Shown in pieces: positions 8,564-17,649 of a stretch of 64,000 nt of DNA. A program made the translations under genes and the position numbers. Position 1 is the stretch's first letter. Every line of letters starts with the position of its first letter. The stretch is from UBA3537 sp964219345 (GTDB lineage: Bacteria > Bacteroidota > Bacteroidia > Flavobacteriales > Flavobacteriaceae), in contig CAXPPN010000025.1 in NCBI GenBank assembly GCA_964219345.1, positions 1 to 64,000 on the forward strand, given 5' to 3'. Below the pieces are notes generated by a model. The model was given only the letters and a program-made list of their open reading frames with translations, searched no databases and had not been told where the DNA came from.

Positions 8564-9496
8564 AGCTCTTTTTTCGTTGTAATACACTAAGCCTTTTGAA
8601 ATAAACCCAACATGACCTCCTTTTTCTGGAGTTTCCAAAAATAAATAGTTACTCATTTGAGCCATTTCATATGGAAAACAAGAAGATGTTAAAAACGAAT
8701 CATTTTTGGCATTAAGCAACAAAACAGGGGTTTCTATTGAAGATAAAATATGTAAACTACTTGATTTTTTATAATAATCTGCTGCACTTTTAAAACCATT
8801 AGCTTTGGCGGTATACACCTCATCTAGCTTTCTTAAAGTCCAAACAGAATACAATGCTTTTCTAGAAATTTTTTCTGGAAATTGACGTTGCTTTTGCATC
8901 AATTTATACTTCAAGCCTATCATAAAATAAATATGAAATAATATATTTTTAAATTGATGCAATGCTTTTGAGGAGGCTGCCAAATCAACTGGAACAGATA
9001 CTGCCATTGCAGCTTTTAATTGCGTAGGTATATTTTGATTTTCACCCAGGTATTTTAAAACAATATTTCCTCCCAAACTCACCCCTTTAAGGAAAAGTGA
9101 ATTATACTTGTAATTTGTAATAATATGGGCAATTACCTCTTTTAAATCATTTGTTTGACCAGAATGAAAGCTTGAAAATTTTTTATTTAATTCTCCACTA
9201 CAACTTCTAAAATTTACACAAACAGCATCAACTCCATTGTTATTGAAATGTCTTGCAACACCAGTTACATAGGGACGTTGACCATCGCCCTCCATGCCAT
9301 GTAATAATATAATAAGTTCATCGGATGGTGAGTTGGCATAACTCCAATCTAAATCTAAAAAATCACCATCACTCAGGTTAATGCGCTCTCTATTTTGGTG
9401 AATCTTTATACGGCGAAACAAGCCCGAGTAGACTGTTGATACAAATGCATTTTTGAATAATTTTAAAGGAGTAAATAAAGGATCAATCTGTGGCAT
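8537..9496 (-). CDS. YheT-family alpha/beta hydrolase
   Basis: A 319-residue alpha/beta hydrolase of the YheT/ABHD1-3 group. The oxyanion-side motif is LLHGMEGD (residues 65-72), the nucleophile is S140 in KGVSLGGN, and the likely acid and base are D266 (NAKND) and H295 (KGGHVGF). The physiological substrate of these esterases is not settled. The start overlaps the end of tilS by 14 bases, so it belongs to the pabB-tilS-yheT operon. Confidence 0.82.
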   Translation of the reverse strand: MPQIDPLFTPLKLFKNAFVSTVYSGLFRRIKIHQNRERINLSDGDFLDLDWSYANSPSDELIILLHGMEGDGQRPYVTGVARHFNNNGVDAVCVNFRSCSGELNKKFSSFHSGQTNDLKEVIAHIITNYKYNSLFLKGVSLGGNIVLKYLGENQNIPTQLKAAMAVSVPVDLAASSKALHQFKNILFHIYFMIGLKYKLMQKQRQFPEKISRKALYSVWTLRKLDEVYTAKANGFKSAADYYKKSSSLHILSSIETPVLLLNAKNDSFLTSSCFPYEMAQMSNYLFLETPEKGGHVGFISKGLVYYNEKRALEFFREFQ

Positions 9497-10814
9497 GAAC
9501 TACATTGACATTTAAAATATGTTTTGTGTTTGAAGTGGCTAAAAATCGAGCGTCTGGTCGCATTCCTAAAACCCAAACAACATCTTCATTTGAACACAAC
9601 AAAAGTACTTTTGATTTTTGTATAAGTGATAATTTTTCATCTTTAAAATACTTGCTCAACTTCTTTTTACCATTCATTCCAGAGGGATAGAAAAAATCGC
9701 CTTCTACCCACGAGCGCAGGACTAATGGAAATTGAAGTTTATCATGATCTAAAAACAAAGTATTTTTAGAAGAATTACCCAAATTTGATTCTCTTTCAAA
9801 ATTGAGATGAATACCAAATTCACTTAGTTTTATTTCCTTTTCTAAATCAGTAATACTTAACAATAAGTCCGATTTTATAGCTGATTTTGGTGTCAAAATC
9901 ATAACGTTTCTATCTTTTAATATCGTATATGTATTTGAATGGATTTGCTTCCCCGATTGTGCGTCAATCAAATGATAAAGCTCATCCAAATCTGTAAATC
10001 CATATTTTCCAAACAAAGGGTAAATATAAGAGCGTAATGGATTGAGTAATTTAAGCTGTTCAATGTCATAATGGGTTTCGTCAGAGCCTAAAAATGTTAT
10101 AACTCTATTTTCAATATCTTCAATATGATTTTTTAATAAATCTTGCGATGCTAACAGATTATTTTGAGTTGTATTTATCGCTTCAAGAATTGTTGGATAA
10201 ATAGATTTTAGCACAGGAATAAGCTCATGGCGTAATGCGTTACGTTGGTATTTTAAACTTGCATTACTACTGTCTTCACACCATTGAATATTATGCATTT
10301 TTGCATATTCACAAATCTGATTTCTAGAAAATGGCAAAAGTGGTCTTACGATCTTATCATTGACCTTTGGAATTCCTATCAATCCATCAATACCAGAACC
10401 TCTGCTAAGATTGATAAAAAATGTTTCTAAATTATCATTGGCATGATGGGCGGTAAGAATCGTATCAAATTGTTGAGTTCTACAGAGTACATCAAAAAAA
10501 TTATAGCGCAACTCTCGAGCGGCCATTTGAATCGAAATTTTGGAGGTCTCCGCAAAATTATTGGTATTGAATTGTTTAGTAAAAAAAGTTAATTTATGTG
10601 TTTTTGCATAATCCAAAACAAAAGCTTCTTCTTTATCACTTTCCGCCTTTCGTAATTTAAAATTACAATGTGCTAAAGCAATATTTAACCCTGATTTTAA
10701 ACATAAATCCGTTAAAACCATACTGTCGATACCACTAGAAACTGCGACCAGAATCTTTTGTTCATAAAGGAACGGAAACTGTGATTTTATATGTTGTTCA
10801 AAAGCCAATTGCAT
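9483..10814 (-). CDS. tilS: tRNA(Ile)-lysidine synthase TilS
   Basis: Modifies C34 of the minor tRNA-Ile(CAT) to lysidine using ATP and lysine, and is essential in most bacteria. The N-terminal PP-loop is ILVAVSSGIDS, where the family usually has SGGxDS (here SSGIDS). The TilS C-terminal substrate-binding domain follows, with LRSWVEGDFFYPSGMNGKKK-type residues. I choose the ATG at 10812-10814. An in-frame TTG 15 bases further upstream would run through TATTTTTG, an exact -7 box, and would add a poor N-terminus. The gene follows pabB closely on the same strand. Confidence 0.88.
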   Translation of the reverse strand: MQLAFEQHIKSQFPFLYEQKILVAVSSGIDSMVLTDLCLKSGLNIALAHCNFKLRKAESDKEEAFVLDYAKTHKLTFFTKQFNTNNFAETSKISIQMAARELRYNFFDVLCRTQQFDTILTAHHANDNLETFFINLSRGSGIDGLIGIPKVNDKIVRPLLPFSRNQICEYAKMHNIQWCEDSSNASLKYQRNALRHELIPVLKSIYPTILEAINTTQNNLLASQDLLKNHIEDIENRVITFLGSDETHYDIEQLKLLNPLRSYIYPLFGKYGFTDLDELYHLIDAQSGKQIHSNTYTILKDRNVMILTPKSAIKSDLLLSITDLEKEIKLSEFGIHLNFERESNLGNSSKNTLFLDHDKLQFPLVLRSWVEGDFFYPSGMNGKKKLSKYFKDEKLSLIQKSKVLLLCSNEDVVWVLGMRPDARFLATSNTKHILNVNVVHATD

Positions 10815-10830
10815 TGCACAAAAATACAAA

Positions 10831-12120
10831 TTAATTTTCCAGAGCTTCTCGCATTGCTTGTGCTTTTACAATACATTCTTCATATTCGTGTTCTGGTTGG
10901 CTTTTGTAAGTGATAGCACTTCCTACAGAAAAAGAAATATAAGAAGTTGATTTATTGTATAAAATACTTCTAATGACCACATTAAAATCAAAATCACCAG
11001 ATGGAGTAAAATACCCTATTGCGCCAGAATATAGCCCTCGTTTGGCATCTTCCAATTGTTCAATTATTTTCATAGCTGATATCTTTGGTGCACCTGTCAT
11101 GCTGCCCATTGGAAAAGTAGATTTGATGACATCTACAGATGAATACTCCTCTTTTATTGTAGCACTTACTGTTGAAATTAAATGATGAACTTGAGCAAAT
11201 GTATAAGGGCCACAAAGTTCGTCAACGTTTACAGAACCTTTTTCTGCAATTCTTGACAAATCATTGCGCACCAAATCTACAATCATTACATTTTCACTGC
11301 GTTCTTTGGGGTTGGCTTCTAAATTGGCTTTCAATTTTTCATCTTCTTCAACATGAACAGATCGCTTGGAAGTCCCCTTTATAGGTTGAGAAATGACAAG
11401 ATTTCCATTTTTCTTCAAATATCGCTCCGGAGAAGCAGACAATGCAAAATGTTCACCATTTTTTAAATATGCAGAAAATGGGGGTTGAGAACTGTTTTGA
11501 AGTTTGTAAAAAGTTGCTAGAGGATCTATAACACCATGCGAAAAAAATTCTTGACAAAAATTGGCTTCATAAATATCTCCTCTATGGATATGATTTTGCA
11601 AAGATTTTACTTTTTCTAAATATGATGATTTTGATGTTCTTGATTCAATTTTCAATTTTAAGGAATCTAAATTCTCAAATAATAACGATTCTTTTCGAAT
11701 TGTTTTTAAATCATCTTGAATACAAAATGAAAACTCCTCTAAGTAATGAATACTTACCTGATTGCCTTGGAAAATAAATACTTTTTTGGGTTGAAAAAAA
11801 AACAAATCTGGAAATTGAAGACCATCAAAATTTGTAGAATATAGCTTTTCAATATTATTTTTTAAGTCATAAGAAAGATAACCAAAAATCCAATCTGAAG
11901 TTGTATTTCTATAATTTTCCAATTGTTTAAAACTTTGATTTTCAGAAAGTTGCAGGCTGGAAAAAGCATCTACTGCCAAAATAGCCTCAAAACTACTGTG
12001 GGTTTGGTTATGATGATTTGAATCCAACCAAACAACTTCATTAAAATTATTGGCCCATTGCAAAAGTTGCCTTTTGAAAGTTTCTAAATGTTTTGGTTTA
12101 AAATGAAAGTGTGTTCTCAA
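10831..12120 (-). CDS. pabB: Aminodeoxychorismate synthase component I-like (PabB/TrpE family)
   Basis: A chorismate-binding enzyme of 429 residues. PabB makes 4-amino-4-deoxychorismate for folate. Conserved blocks of the chorismate-binding domain are GDIYEANFCQEF, SASPERYL, PIKGTSKR, VDLVRNDLSRI and TFPMGSMTGAPK. The N-terminal domain is short and has no clear tryptophan-binding LLES motif, which favours PabB over TrpE. No trp genes are near, which also fits a stand-alone pabB. The start appears to be TTG (12118-12120), as I see no in-frame ATG near it. It heads the pabB-tilS-yheT run. Confidence 0.8.
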   Translation of the reverse strand: MRTHFHFKPKHLETFKRQLLQWANNFNEVVWLDSNHHNQTHSSFEAILAVDAFSSLQLSENQSFKQLENYRNTTSDWIFGYLSYDLKNNIEKLYSTNFDGLQFPDLFFFQPKKVFIFQGNQVSIHYLEEFSFCIQDDLKTIRKESLLFENLDSLKLKIESRTSKSSYLEKVKSLQNHIHRGDIYEANFCQEFFSHGVIDPLATFYKLQNSSQPPFSAYLKNGEHFALSASPERYLKKNGNLVISQPIKGTSKRSVHVEEDEKLKANLEANPKERSENVMIVDLVRNDLSRIAEKGSVNVDELCGPYTFAQVHHLISTVSATIKEEYSSVDVIKSTFPMGSMTGAPKISAMKIIEQLEDAKRGLYSGAIGYFTPSGDFDFNVVIRSILYNKSTSYISFSVGSAITYKSQPEHEYEECIVKAQAMREALEN

Positions 12121-12200
12121 AAATGGTATACAAACTAATTATATGTAAATTTAATCAGATATATTGAAATATACACCTACTTTATCAGAATACATTACCT

Positions 12201-13565
12201 TTGAATAAATATTTCAATTTGGACACTTTCAGTAATTTTAAACTTCCCCCTATTCTGTATGATGCAATTATGCAACTAGGATTCAAACACCCTACTGCAA
12301 TTCAAAGCGCTTCCTTTTCAAAAATTTGCTCTGGTAGAGACCTGATTGGTATTGCACAAACAGGAACTGGAAAAACAATGGCCTACACTTTGCCATTGCT
12401 AAGAAACCTTACACAACCCTCTCAAAGTTCTCCACGTATTTTAATTCTTGTTCCTACAAGAGAATTGGTGCTACAAGTGGTTGAATCGATTGATAAACTA
12501 AACAAAGAATTACCATTTCAAATTGTTGGAATTTTTGGCGGGACAAACATCAATACACAAAAAAAACAAATTGAAAACGGTGCAGATATTGTGGTCGCAA
12601 CCCCTGGCCGACTTTATGATTTGGCCGTTAGTAGAGCATTGCGACTAAAAAATATACAAAAGCTAGTTATTGATGAAGTCGATGTGATGCTCGATTTGGG
12701 ATTTAGACACCAGCTTATAAATATTTTTGATTTACTCCCAGAGCAACATCAAAATATTATGTTTTCAGCAACAATGAATTCAGAGGTTGAAAATATAATT
12801 TCAAACTTCTTTATAAACCCCAATAAAGTATCTACTGCACTTTCGGGAACCCCACTAAAAAACATTAAACAAACGCGTTTTGATGCACCAAATTATAATT
12901 CAAAGCTCAACCTTTTATTGTTCCTGTTGGCTAAAAAAGAAGTGTTCAAAAGAGTCCTCATTTTTGTAGACCAAAAACGTATAGCCGACCGATTATTTGA
13001 AGCACTAGAACTTAATTTTGGGAATGAATGTGGTGTGCTTCACTCCAATAAATCACAAAATTACAGGCGTAATGCTATTGAAGAATTTAAAAATGGAAGC
13101 TGTAAAATTTTAGTCACCACAGATCTGATGGCACGGGGTATAGACATAGATGAAGTTTCTCATGTTATTAGCTTCAATACACCAGAGTTTTCCGAAAATT
13201 ACATGCATCGAATTGGTCGTACTGGACGAGCTCAAAAACAAGGGGAAAGCATATTGTTATCAACAAAAAAAGAACAAGAATTTAGGATTCAAATTGAGCG
13301 TTATATGAATTTTGAAATTCAAGTTTGTAATTGGCCTGCTGAAGTGGATATATCAAATGAATTGATGCCAGAGGAACGAAAAGTTATAAAGGAGCGTTAT
13401 AATCCAAATAAAAAGAAAAATGATGATGTTCCTGGACCTGCGTTTCATGAAAAAAAGGAAAAAAATAAAAAGGTGAATCTTGGTGGATCCTACAAAAGAA
13501 CTATTGGAAAAAAATATAAAAAACCAAAAACAAGAGGGGACAAAAATTTTAATCGCAAAAAATGA
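12201..13565 (+). CDS. DEAD-box family ATP-dependent RNA helicase (DEVD variant)
   Basis: A superfamily 2 RNA helicase of 454 residues, probably acting in RNA remodelling or ribosome assembly. Visible motifs are the Q motif (GFKHPTAIQ), motif I AQTGTGKT (residues 52-59), Ia PTRELV, Ib TPGRL, SAT at 189-191, and late RGIDI and HRIGRTGR. Motif II is DEVD (158-161), not DEAD. The last 50 residues are lysine-rich. The start is uncertain: the first in-frame TTG (12201) lies inside TACCTTTG (12196-12203), an exact -7 box, so translation may begin at TTG 12219 or at ATG 12270, the latter losing part of the Q-motif region. Confidence 0.88.
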   Translation: MNKYFNLDTFSNFKLPPILYDAIMQLGFKHPTAIQSASFSKICSGRDLIGIAQTGTGKTMAYTLPLLRNLTQPSQSSPRILILVPTRELVLQVVESIDKLNKELPFQIVGIFGGTNINTQKKQIENGADIVVATPGRLYDLAVSRALRLKNIQKLVIDEVDVMLDLGFRHQLINIFDLLPEQHQNIMFSATMNSEVENIISNFFINPNKVSTALSGTPLKNIKQTRFDAPNYNSKLNLLLFLLAKKEVFKRVLIFVDQKRIADRLFEALELNFGNECGVLHSNKSQNYRRNAIEEFKNGSCKILVTTDLMARGIDIDEVSHVISFNTPEFSENYMHRIGRTGRAQKQGESILLSTKKEQEFRIQIERYMNFEIQVCNWPAEVDISNELMPEERKVIKERYNPNKKKNDDVPGPAFHEKKEKNKKVNLGGSYKRTIGKKYKKPKTRGDKNFNRKK

Positions 13566-13571
13566 AAATAA

Positions 13572-14166
13572 TTAAGCAAATTTCAACTCTTCGAAATCTG
13601 CCGTCCTATAATTTTTAATAATTTTATTTTTGATGCGTTTCAACTTCATTTTGATAGCACTTTCGCCTAGATTGTAAACTTCGGCAATTCTCTTATGGTC
13701 ATATGTCCACAGTATTTTAATAAAACTAGCTTTTGTTCATGTTTTGGTAATAAAGTAATTGCAAGTTTCAATCGTATTAATTGATATTCATCTATAATAC
13801 AAGAATCATAATTATAACTGAAAAACTCTTCACTTAATCTTTCTGGATCAATTAGTTTATTTTCAAATTTTCTGTATTCAATATTTCGTTTGTAATTAAT
13901 ACAATAGTTATGTGTAAAACTATACAGCCAAGTTGAAAATTTTGACTTGAATAAGAAGGTGTCTAGCTTTAAAAATACTTTAAAAAATATTTCTTGAGAG
14001 ACATCTTCTGCATCTTGTTTGTTTTTAAAAAGCTAAGACATCGACCATAGACTATTGAATAGTAGCGCTGATGTAAGGTTTCAAAAAGATGTATTTCTTC
14101 CTTATGAATGATAGCAAATACTAATGCCTCGTCGGAGTGTTGGTATTTTAGGTTGTCTTGATTCAA
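13572..14166 (-). pseudogene. Frameshifted ECF RNA polymerase sigma factor
   Basis: Three minus-strand frames together encode one sigma-70-family ECF protein of about 198 residues. Region 2 reads YYSIVYGRCLSFLK in the first frame, then NKQDAEDVSQEIFLK, then LDTFLFKSKFSTWLY. Region 4 reads LPKHEQKLVLLKY and then HKRIAEVYNLGESAIKMKLK in a last frame that ends at 13572. Each join needs one extra base: in the run at 14022-14026, in the run at 13971-13975, and near 13697-13708. As it stands, translation stops after 65 residues. No anti-sigma gene is adjacent. This is either a recent pseudogene or clustered sequence error. Confidence 0.85.
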
Positions 14167-14330
14167 AGCGATTTGGGTTGCTTTTGCACTTTACATTTTG
14201 GGTGCTATGTTAGTAATATTAATTTTGTTTAATAAAATTGTTTAAATATTAGACAATTCATTGTAAATCAATCATTTAAATATACATTATTTTTTAAAAC
14301 AAAAAAATGTCAAATAATAATTTTCAAAAA

Positions 14331-14355
14331 AAAGCGGTCATTTTGTGACCGCTTT
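14331..14355 (-). terminator. Terminator downstream of lpdA
   Basis: A perfect 10-bp stem (AAAGCGGTCA / TGACCGCTTT) with a 5-base loop is followed on the minus strand by a T-run. It lies 23 bases after the lpdA stop. Confidence 0.8.
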
Positions 14356-14378
14356 AAATATAAAATCTTGTTTATCAA

Positions 14379-15779
14379 TTAGATATGCAATGCTCTATTT
14401 TCGGTTGCTGCAAGTGCAGCTTCTTTAATAGCTTCAGTAAATGTTGGATGTGCATGAGACATTCTGGAAATGTCTTCTGCAGATGCTCGGAATTCCATAG
14501 CAACTACAGCTTCTGAAATAAGGTCGGCACAACGTGCTCCAATCATATGAACCCCCAAAATTTCATCGGTTGTTTGATCGGCTAAAATCTTTACGAATCC
14601 ATCCAAATCCATACTTGCACGACTCCTACCTAAAGCACGCATTGGAAATTGTCCTGATTTATAGGCCACTCCTTCTTCAGTTAGTTGCTCTTCTGTTTTT
14701 CCAACAGCAGCCACTTCTGGCCATGTATATACAACACCAGGAATAAGGTTATAATTTATATGTGGTTTTTGACCTGCAATGGTTTCGGCAACAAAAACAC
14801 CTTCCTCTTCTGCTTTATGTGCCAACATTGCTCCTCGAACAACATCACCAATGGCGTATATATTTGAAGCAGTTGTTTGCAAACGTTCATTTACATTCAC
14901 TTGACCACGTTCATTTAATTCTACTCCAGCAGCTTCGACATTAAGCCCTACTGTATAAGCACTTCGACCTACAGATACCAAACAATAATCACCTGCAAAA
15001 GTAACGGTTTCTCCTTTTTTGTTTTCGGCAGTTACTGTTACGGTATCACCTTTGCGTATTACTGAAGTTACTTTATGGGAAGTGTTAATTTTAAATTTTT
15101 GCTTTTTTAGGACTTTATTGAGTTCTTTTGATAGACCTTTGTCCATTGTTGGAATAATACGATCCATATATTCAATGACAGTAACTTCTGCGCCAAGACG
15201 TTTATATACTTGACCAAGTTCTAGACCAATTACTCCCCCTCCGATAATAATAAGGTGTTTTGGTATCTCTTTGAGTTTTAAGGCTTCTGTTGATGTAATG
15301 ATACGTTCTTTGTCAATAGCAACAAATGGAAGTACAGAAGGCTTGCTTCCTGTGGCAATGATGGTGTGTTTTGCTTCAATTTCTTGGGCAGTATCTCCAC
15401 TTATAGTAATATGTGTTGCATCTTTGAAAGCACCAACGCCTTGATAGACATCAATATTGTTTTTCTTCATTAAAAACTCTATTCCTACAGTTGTTTGATC
15501 AACAACAGACTGTTTTCTTGACATCATTTTTTCAAGATTGACTTTTACTTCTCCAGGAAGCTCAATACCATGCGTATCAAAATGTTTTACAGCATCTTCA
15601 AAATGATGAGAAGAATCCAATAAGGCTTTACTAGGAATACAGCCTACATTTAGACAAGTTCCCCCCATAGTGCTATATTTTTCAATAATGGCAACACTTT
15701 TTCCAAGTTGAGCACAACGAATAGCTGCTACATATCCGCCAGGGCCAGAGCCAATTACAGCAACATCATATGATTTCAT
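14379..15779 (-). CDS. lpdA: Dihydrolipoyl dehydrogenase (E3)
   Basis: The FAD-dependent E3 component of 2-oxoacid dehydrogenase and glycine cleavage complexes, which reoxidises dihydrolipoamide with NAD+. The FAD-binding GSGPGG lies at 10-15. The redox disulfide is C42/C47 in GGTCLNVGCIPSK. The NAD-binding GGGVIG block is near residue 180. The C-terminal dimer-interface motif HAHPTFTEA supplies the catalytic pair H444/E449. The length of 466 residues is standard. It is monocistronic here, with its own -7 box and terminator, so it probably serves several complexes encoded elsewhere. Confidence 0.95.
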   Translation of the reverse strand: MKSYDVAVIGSGPGGYVAAIRCAQLGKSVAIIEKYSTMGGTCLNVGCIPSKALLDSSHHFEDAVKHFDTHGIELPGEVKVNLEKMMSRKQSVVDQTTVGIEFLMKKNNIDVYQGVGAFKDATHITISGDTAQEIEAKHTIIATGSKPSVLPFVAIDKERIITSTEALKLKEIPKHLIIIGGGVIGLELGQVYKRLGAEVTVIEYMDRIIPTMDKGLSKELNKVLKKQKFKINTSHKVTSVIRKGDTVTVTAENKKGETVTFAGDYCLVSVGRSAYTVGLNVEAAGVELNERGQVNVNERLQTTASNIYAIGDVVRGAMLAHKAEEEGVFVAETIAGQKPHINYNLIPGVVYTWPEVAAVGKTEEQLTEEGVAYKSGQFPMRALGRSRASMDLDGFVKILADQTTDEILGVHMIGARCADLISEAVVAMEFRASAEDISRMSHAHPTFTEAIKEAALAATENRALHI

Positions 15780-15801
15780 ATTTTTTAAATTTTAATAGGA
15801 A

Positions 15802-15809
15802 CAAAAGTA
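15802..15809 (-). promoter_or_regulatory. -7 promoter box for lpdA
   Basis: The minus strand reads TACTTTTG, an exact TAnnTTTG match, 22 bases before the lpdA ATG. Confidence 0.5.
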
Positions 15810-15841
15810 CAAACTTCCATTCAATAGATTAGAATAAAAAT

Positions 15842-16300
15842 TTAAATATTTAGAGCCGTTGTATACTTCACTTGATTGATCATAAACATACTATGGGTAC
15901 TGCCAATATGATTTAAATTTGTTAGTTTATCAATCATAAATTTTCGGTAAGATTCCATGTCTTTTACATGAACTTTTAGTAAATAATCATAATCACCACT
16001 AAGATGGTAACATTCCAAAACTTCTTCAATAGCAATAACCTCTCGTTCAAATTGCTTGACATTATTTTGAGTGTGTTGAACGAGTTTCACATGACAAAAT
16101 GCAACAAATGATTTCCCTACTTTTTCTTTTGAGACTAGAGCTACATAGCCTTCAATGAATCCTGTTTTTTCAAGTTTTTTAATACGTTCATAAATTGCTG
16201 TCACAGAAAGTGATAACTTTGCAGACAGCGCTTTGTTTGTAAGTTTTGCATCCTTTTGGAGTAAACGAAGTATTTTTAAATCAAGTACGTCTAGTTTCAT
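15842..16300 (-). CDS. Lrp/AsnC-family transcriptional regulator
   Basis: A 152-residue feast/famine regulator. It has an N-terminal winged helix-turn-helix (about residues 5-55, LDLKILRLLQKDAKLTNKAL then TAIYERIKKLEKTGFI) and a C-terminal RAM (ligand-binding) domain with the usual CYHLSGDYDYLLKV strand. Such regulators sense amino acids and often control a divergent neighbour. Here the divergent gene is a sulfur amino acid PLP enzyme 155 bases away, so methionine or cysteine is the likely signal (inference). Confidence 0.88.
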   Translation of the reverse strand: MKLDVLDLKILRLLQKDAKLTNKALSAKLSLSVTAIYERIKKLEKTGFIEGYVALVSKEKVGKSFVAFCHVKLVQHTQNNVKQFEREVIAIEEVLECYHLSGDYDYLLKVHVKDMESYRKFMIDKLTNLNHIGSTHSMFMINQVKYTTALNI

Positions 16301-16432
16301 GTTGAAAAAATATCTTTTATTATATTAATTTCAACAAAATTATAAAATTTTTATCTAAAATTAGTTAATTATTATGAATATTTTTCTAAAACAATTAATA
16401 GTTATTGTTTTTAAATCTTTAAAAATAGATAT

Positions 16433-16450
16433 TTGATTAAAAATAATCAA
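16433..16450. promoter_or_regulatory. Candidate Lrp-type operator (TTGATTA-AAAA-TAATCAA)
   Basis: A 7-bp perfect inverted repeat with a 4-base spacer ends 5 bases before the PLP enzyme start codon, in a very AT-rich region between divergent genes. Lrp-family sites are typically AT-rich dyads, so this is a reasonable operator candidate. It could also be chance in such AT-rich DNA. Confidence 0.4.
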
Positions 16451-16455
16451 TATTT

Positions 16456-17649
16456 ATGAAGCCCGCAGACTCTATTCAAGATTTACAATATTTTGGAGAA
16501 TTTGGAGGTGTAAACCCTTCTATTTCAGATTCATCGACATACACTTTCCTTTCCGCAAAAACCATGTTTGACACTTTTGAAGGTAATGCTGACGGGTGCT
16601 ACCTTTATTCTAGACATAGTTCACCCTCAAACCTGTATTTAGGAGAGGCGTTGGCTGCGATGGAAGGTACAGAAACATCCAATGTTTCAGCTTCTGGAAT
16701 GGGAGCAATTACTGCTGTTTTGATGCAATTATGCAGTGCTGGAAATCATGTGGTTTCTAGTCGAACAATTTACGGAGGTACTTATGCTTTTCTTAAGAAT
16801 TTTGCACCTAAGTTTGGAATAAACACCTCTTTTGTAGACATCACTGATTTGGAGGCTGTTGAAAAATCTATTACACAAAAAACCACTACCCTATATTGTG
16901 AATCCGTTAGCAACCCTTTGCTTGAAGTTGCTGATATTCGGGCTTTAGCAAAAATTGCAAAAAAGCACAATATTCAATTGGTTGTAGACAACACGTTCTC
17001 ACCACTTTCGATATCACCAAAAATATTAGGCGCTGATATTGTTATTCATAGTCTCACCAAATTCATTAATGGGTCAAGTGATACCATTGGAGGTGTGGTT
17101 TGTGGCAGTCAAGAATTGATTGATCATCTTAGAAATGTAAACGATGGCGCAGCAATGCTTTTGGGAGCTAGCATGGATAGTCTTAGAGCTGCATCAATTC
17201 TAAAAAACTTAAGAACACTTCACATTAGGATGAAACAACATAGTCACAATGCCATGTATTTGGCAGAAAAATTTGAATATGAAGGTATAAAAACCGTTTA
17301 TCCTGGACTCAGATCTCATCCCTCACACAATGTGTTTAAACAACAAATGAACAAAGAATATGGCTTTGGTGGCATGCTTACAATTGATGTTGGAACGCTT
17401 AAAAAGGCCAACGAATTGATGGAATTGATGCAAAAACAAAACCTTGGCTACTTGGCGGTAAGTTTAGGTTTTTATAAAACCTTATTTAGCGCATCTGGAA
17501 GTTCAACTTCATCTGAAATTCCAGAAGATGAACAAAAGGAAATGGGATTAAGCGAAGGATTAATTCGTTTTTCCGTTGGATTAGATAATGATATTGAACG
17601 AACCTTCCAGTCCATGAAAAAATGCATCAAATCTGTTGGTGTACTCTAA
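16456..17649 (+). CDS. Cys/Met-metabolism PLP enzyme, methionine gamma-lyase-like
   Basis: A fold-type I PLP enzyme of 397 residues, close to the methionine gamma-lyase length. K202 (HSLTKFINGSSD) binds PLP, the phosphate-binding Y51-S-R53 is present, and D178 lies in VVDNTFSP. The residue equivalent to Pseudomonas methionine gamma-lyase Cys116 is glycine (IYGGT, residues 105-109), as in cystathionine enzymes, so the exact reaction is unsure. Divergence from an Lrp-family gene suggests amino-acid-controlled degradation of methionine or homocysteine. It is clearly distinct from the paralogue at 1.1-2.3 kb. Confidence 0.8.
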   Translation: MKPADSIQDLQYFGEFGGVNPSISDSSTYTFLSAKTMFDTFEGNADGCYLYSRHSSPSNLYLGEALAAMEGTETSNVSASGMGAITAVLMQLCSAGNHVVSSRTIYGGTYAFLKNFAPKFGINTSFVDITDLEAVEKSITQKTTTLYCESVSNPLLEVADIRALAKIAKKHNIQLVVDNTFSPLSISPKILGADIVIHSLTKFINGSSDTIGGVVCGSQELIDHLRNVNDGAAMLLGASMDSLRAASILKNLRTLHIRMKQHSHNAMYLAEKFEYEGIKTVYPGLRSHPSHNVFKQQMNKEYGFGGMLTIDVGTLKKANELMELMQKQNLGYLAVSLGFYKTLFSASGSSTSSEIPEDEQKEMGLSEGLIRFSVGLDNDIERTFQSMKKCIKSVGVL

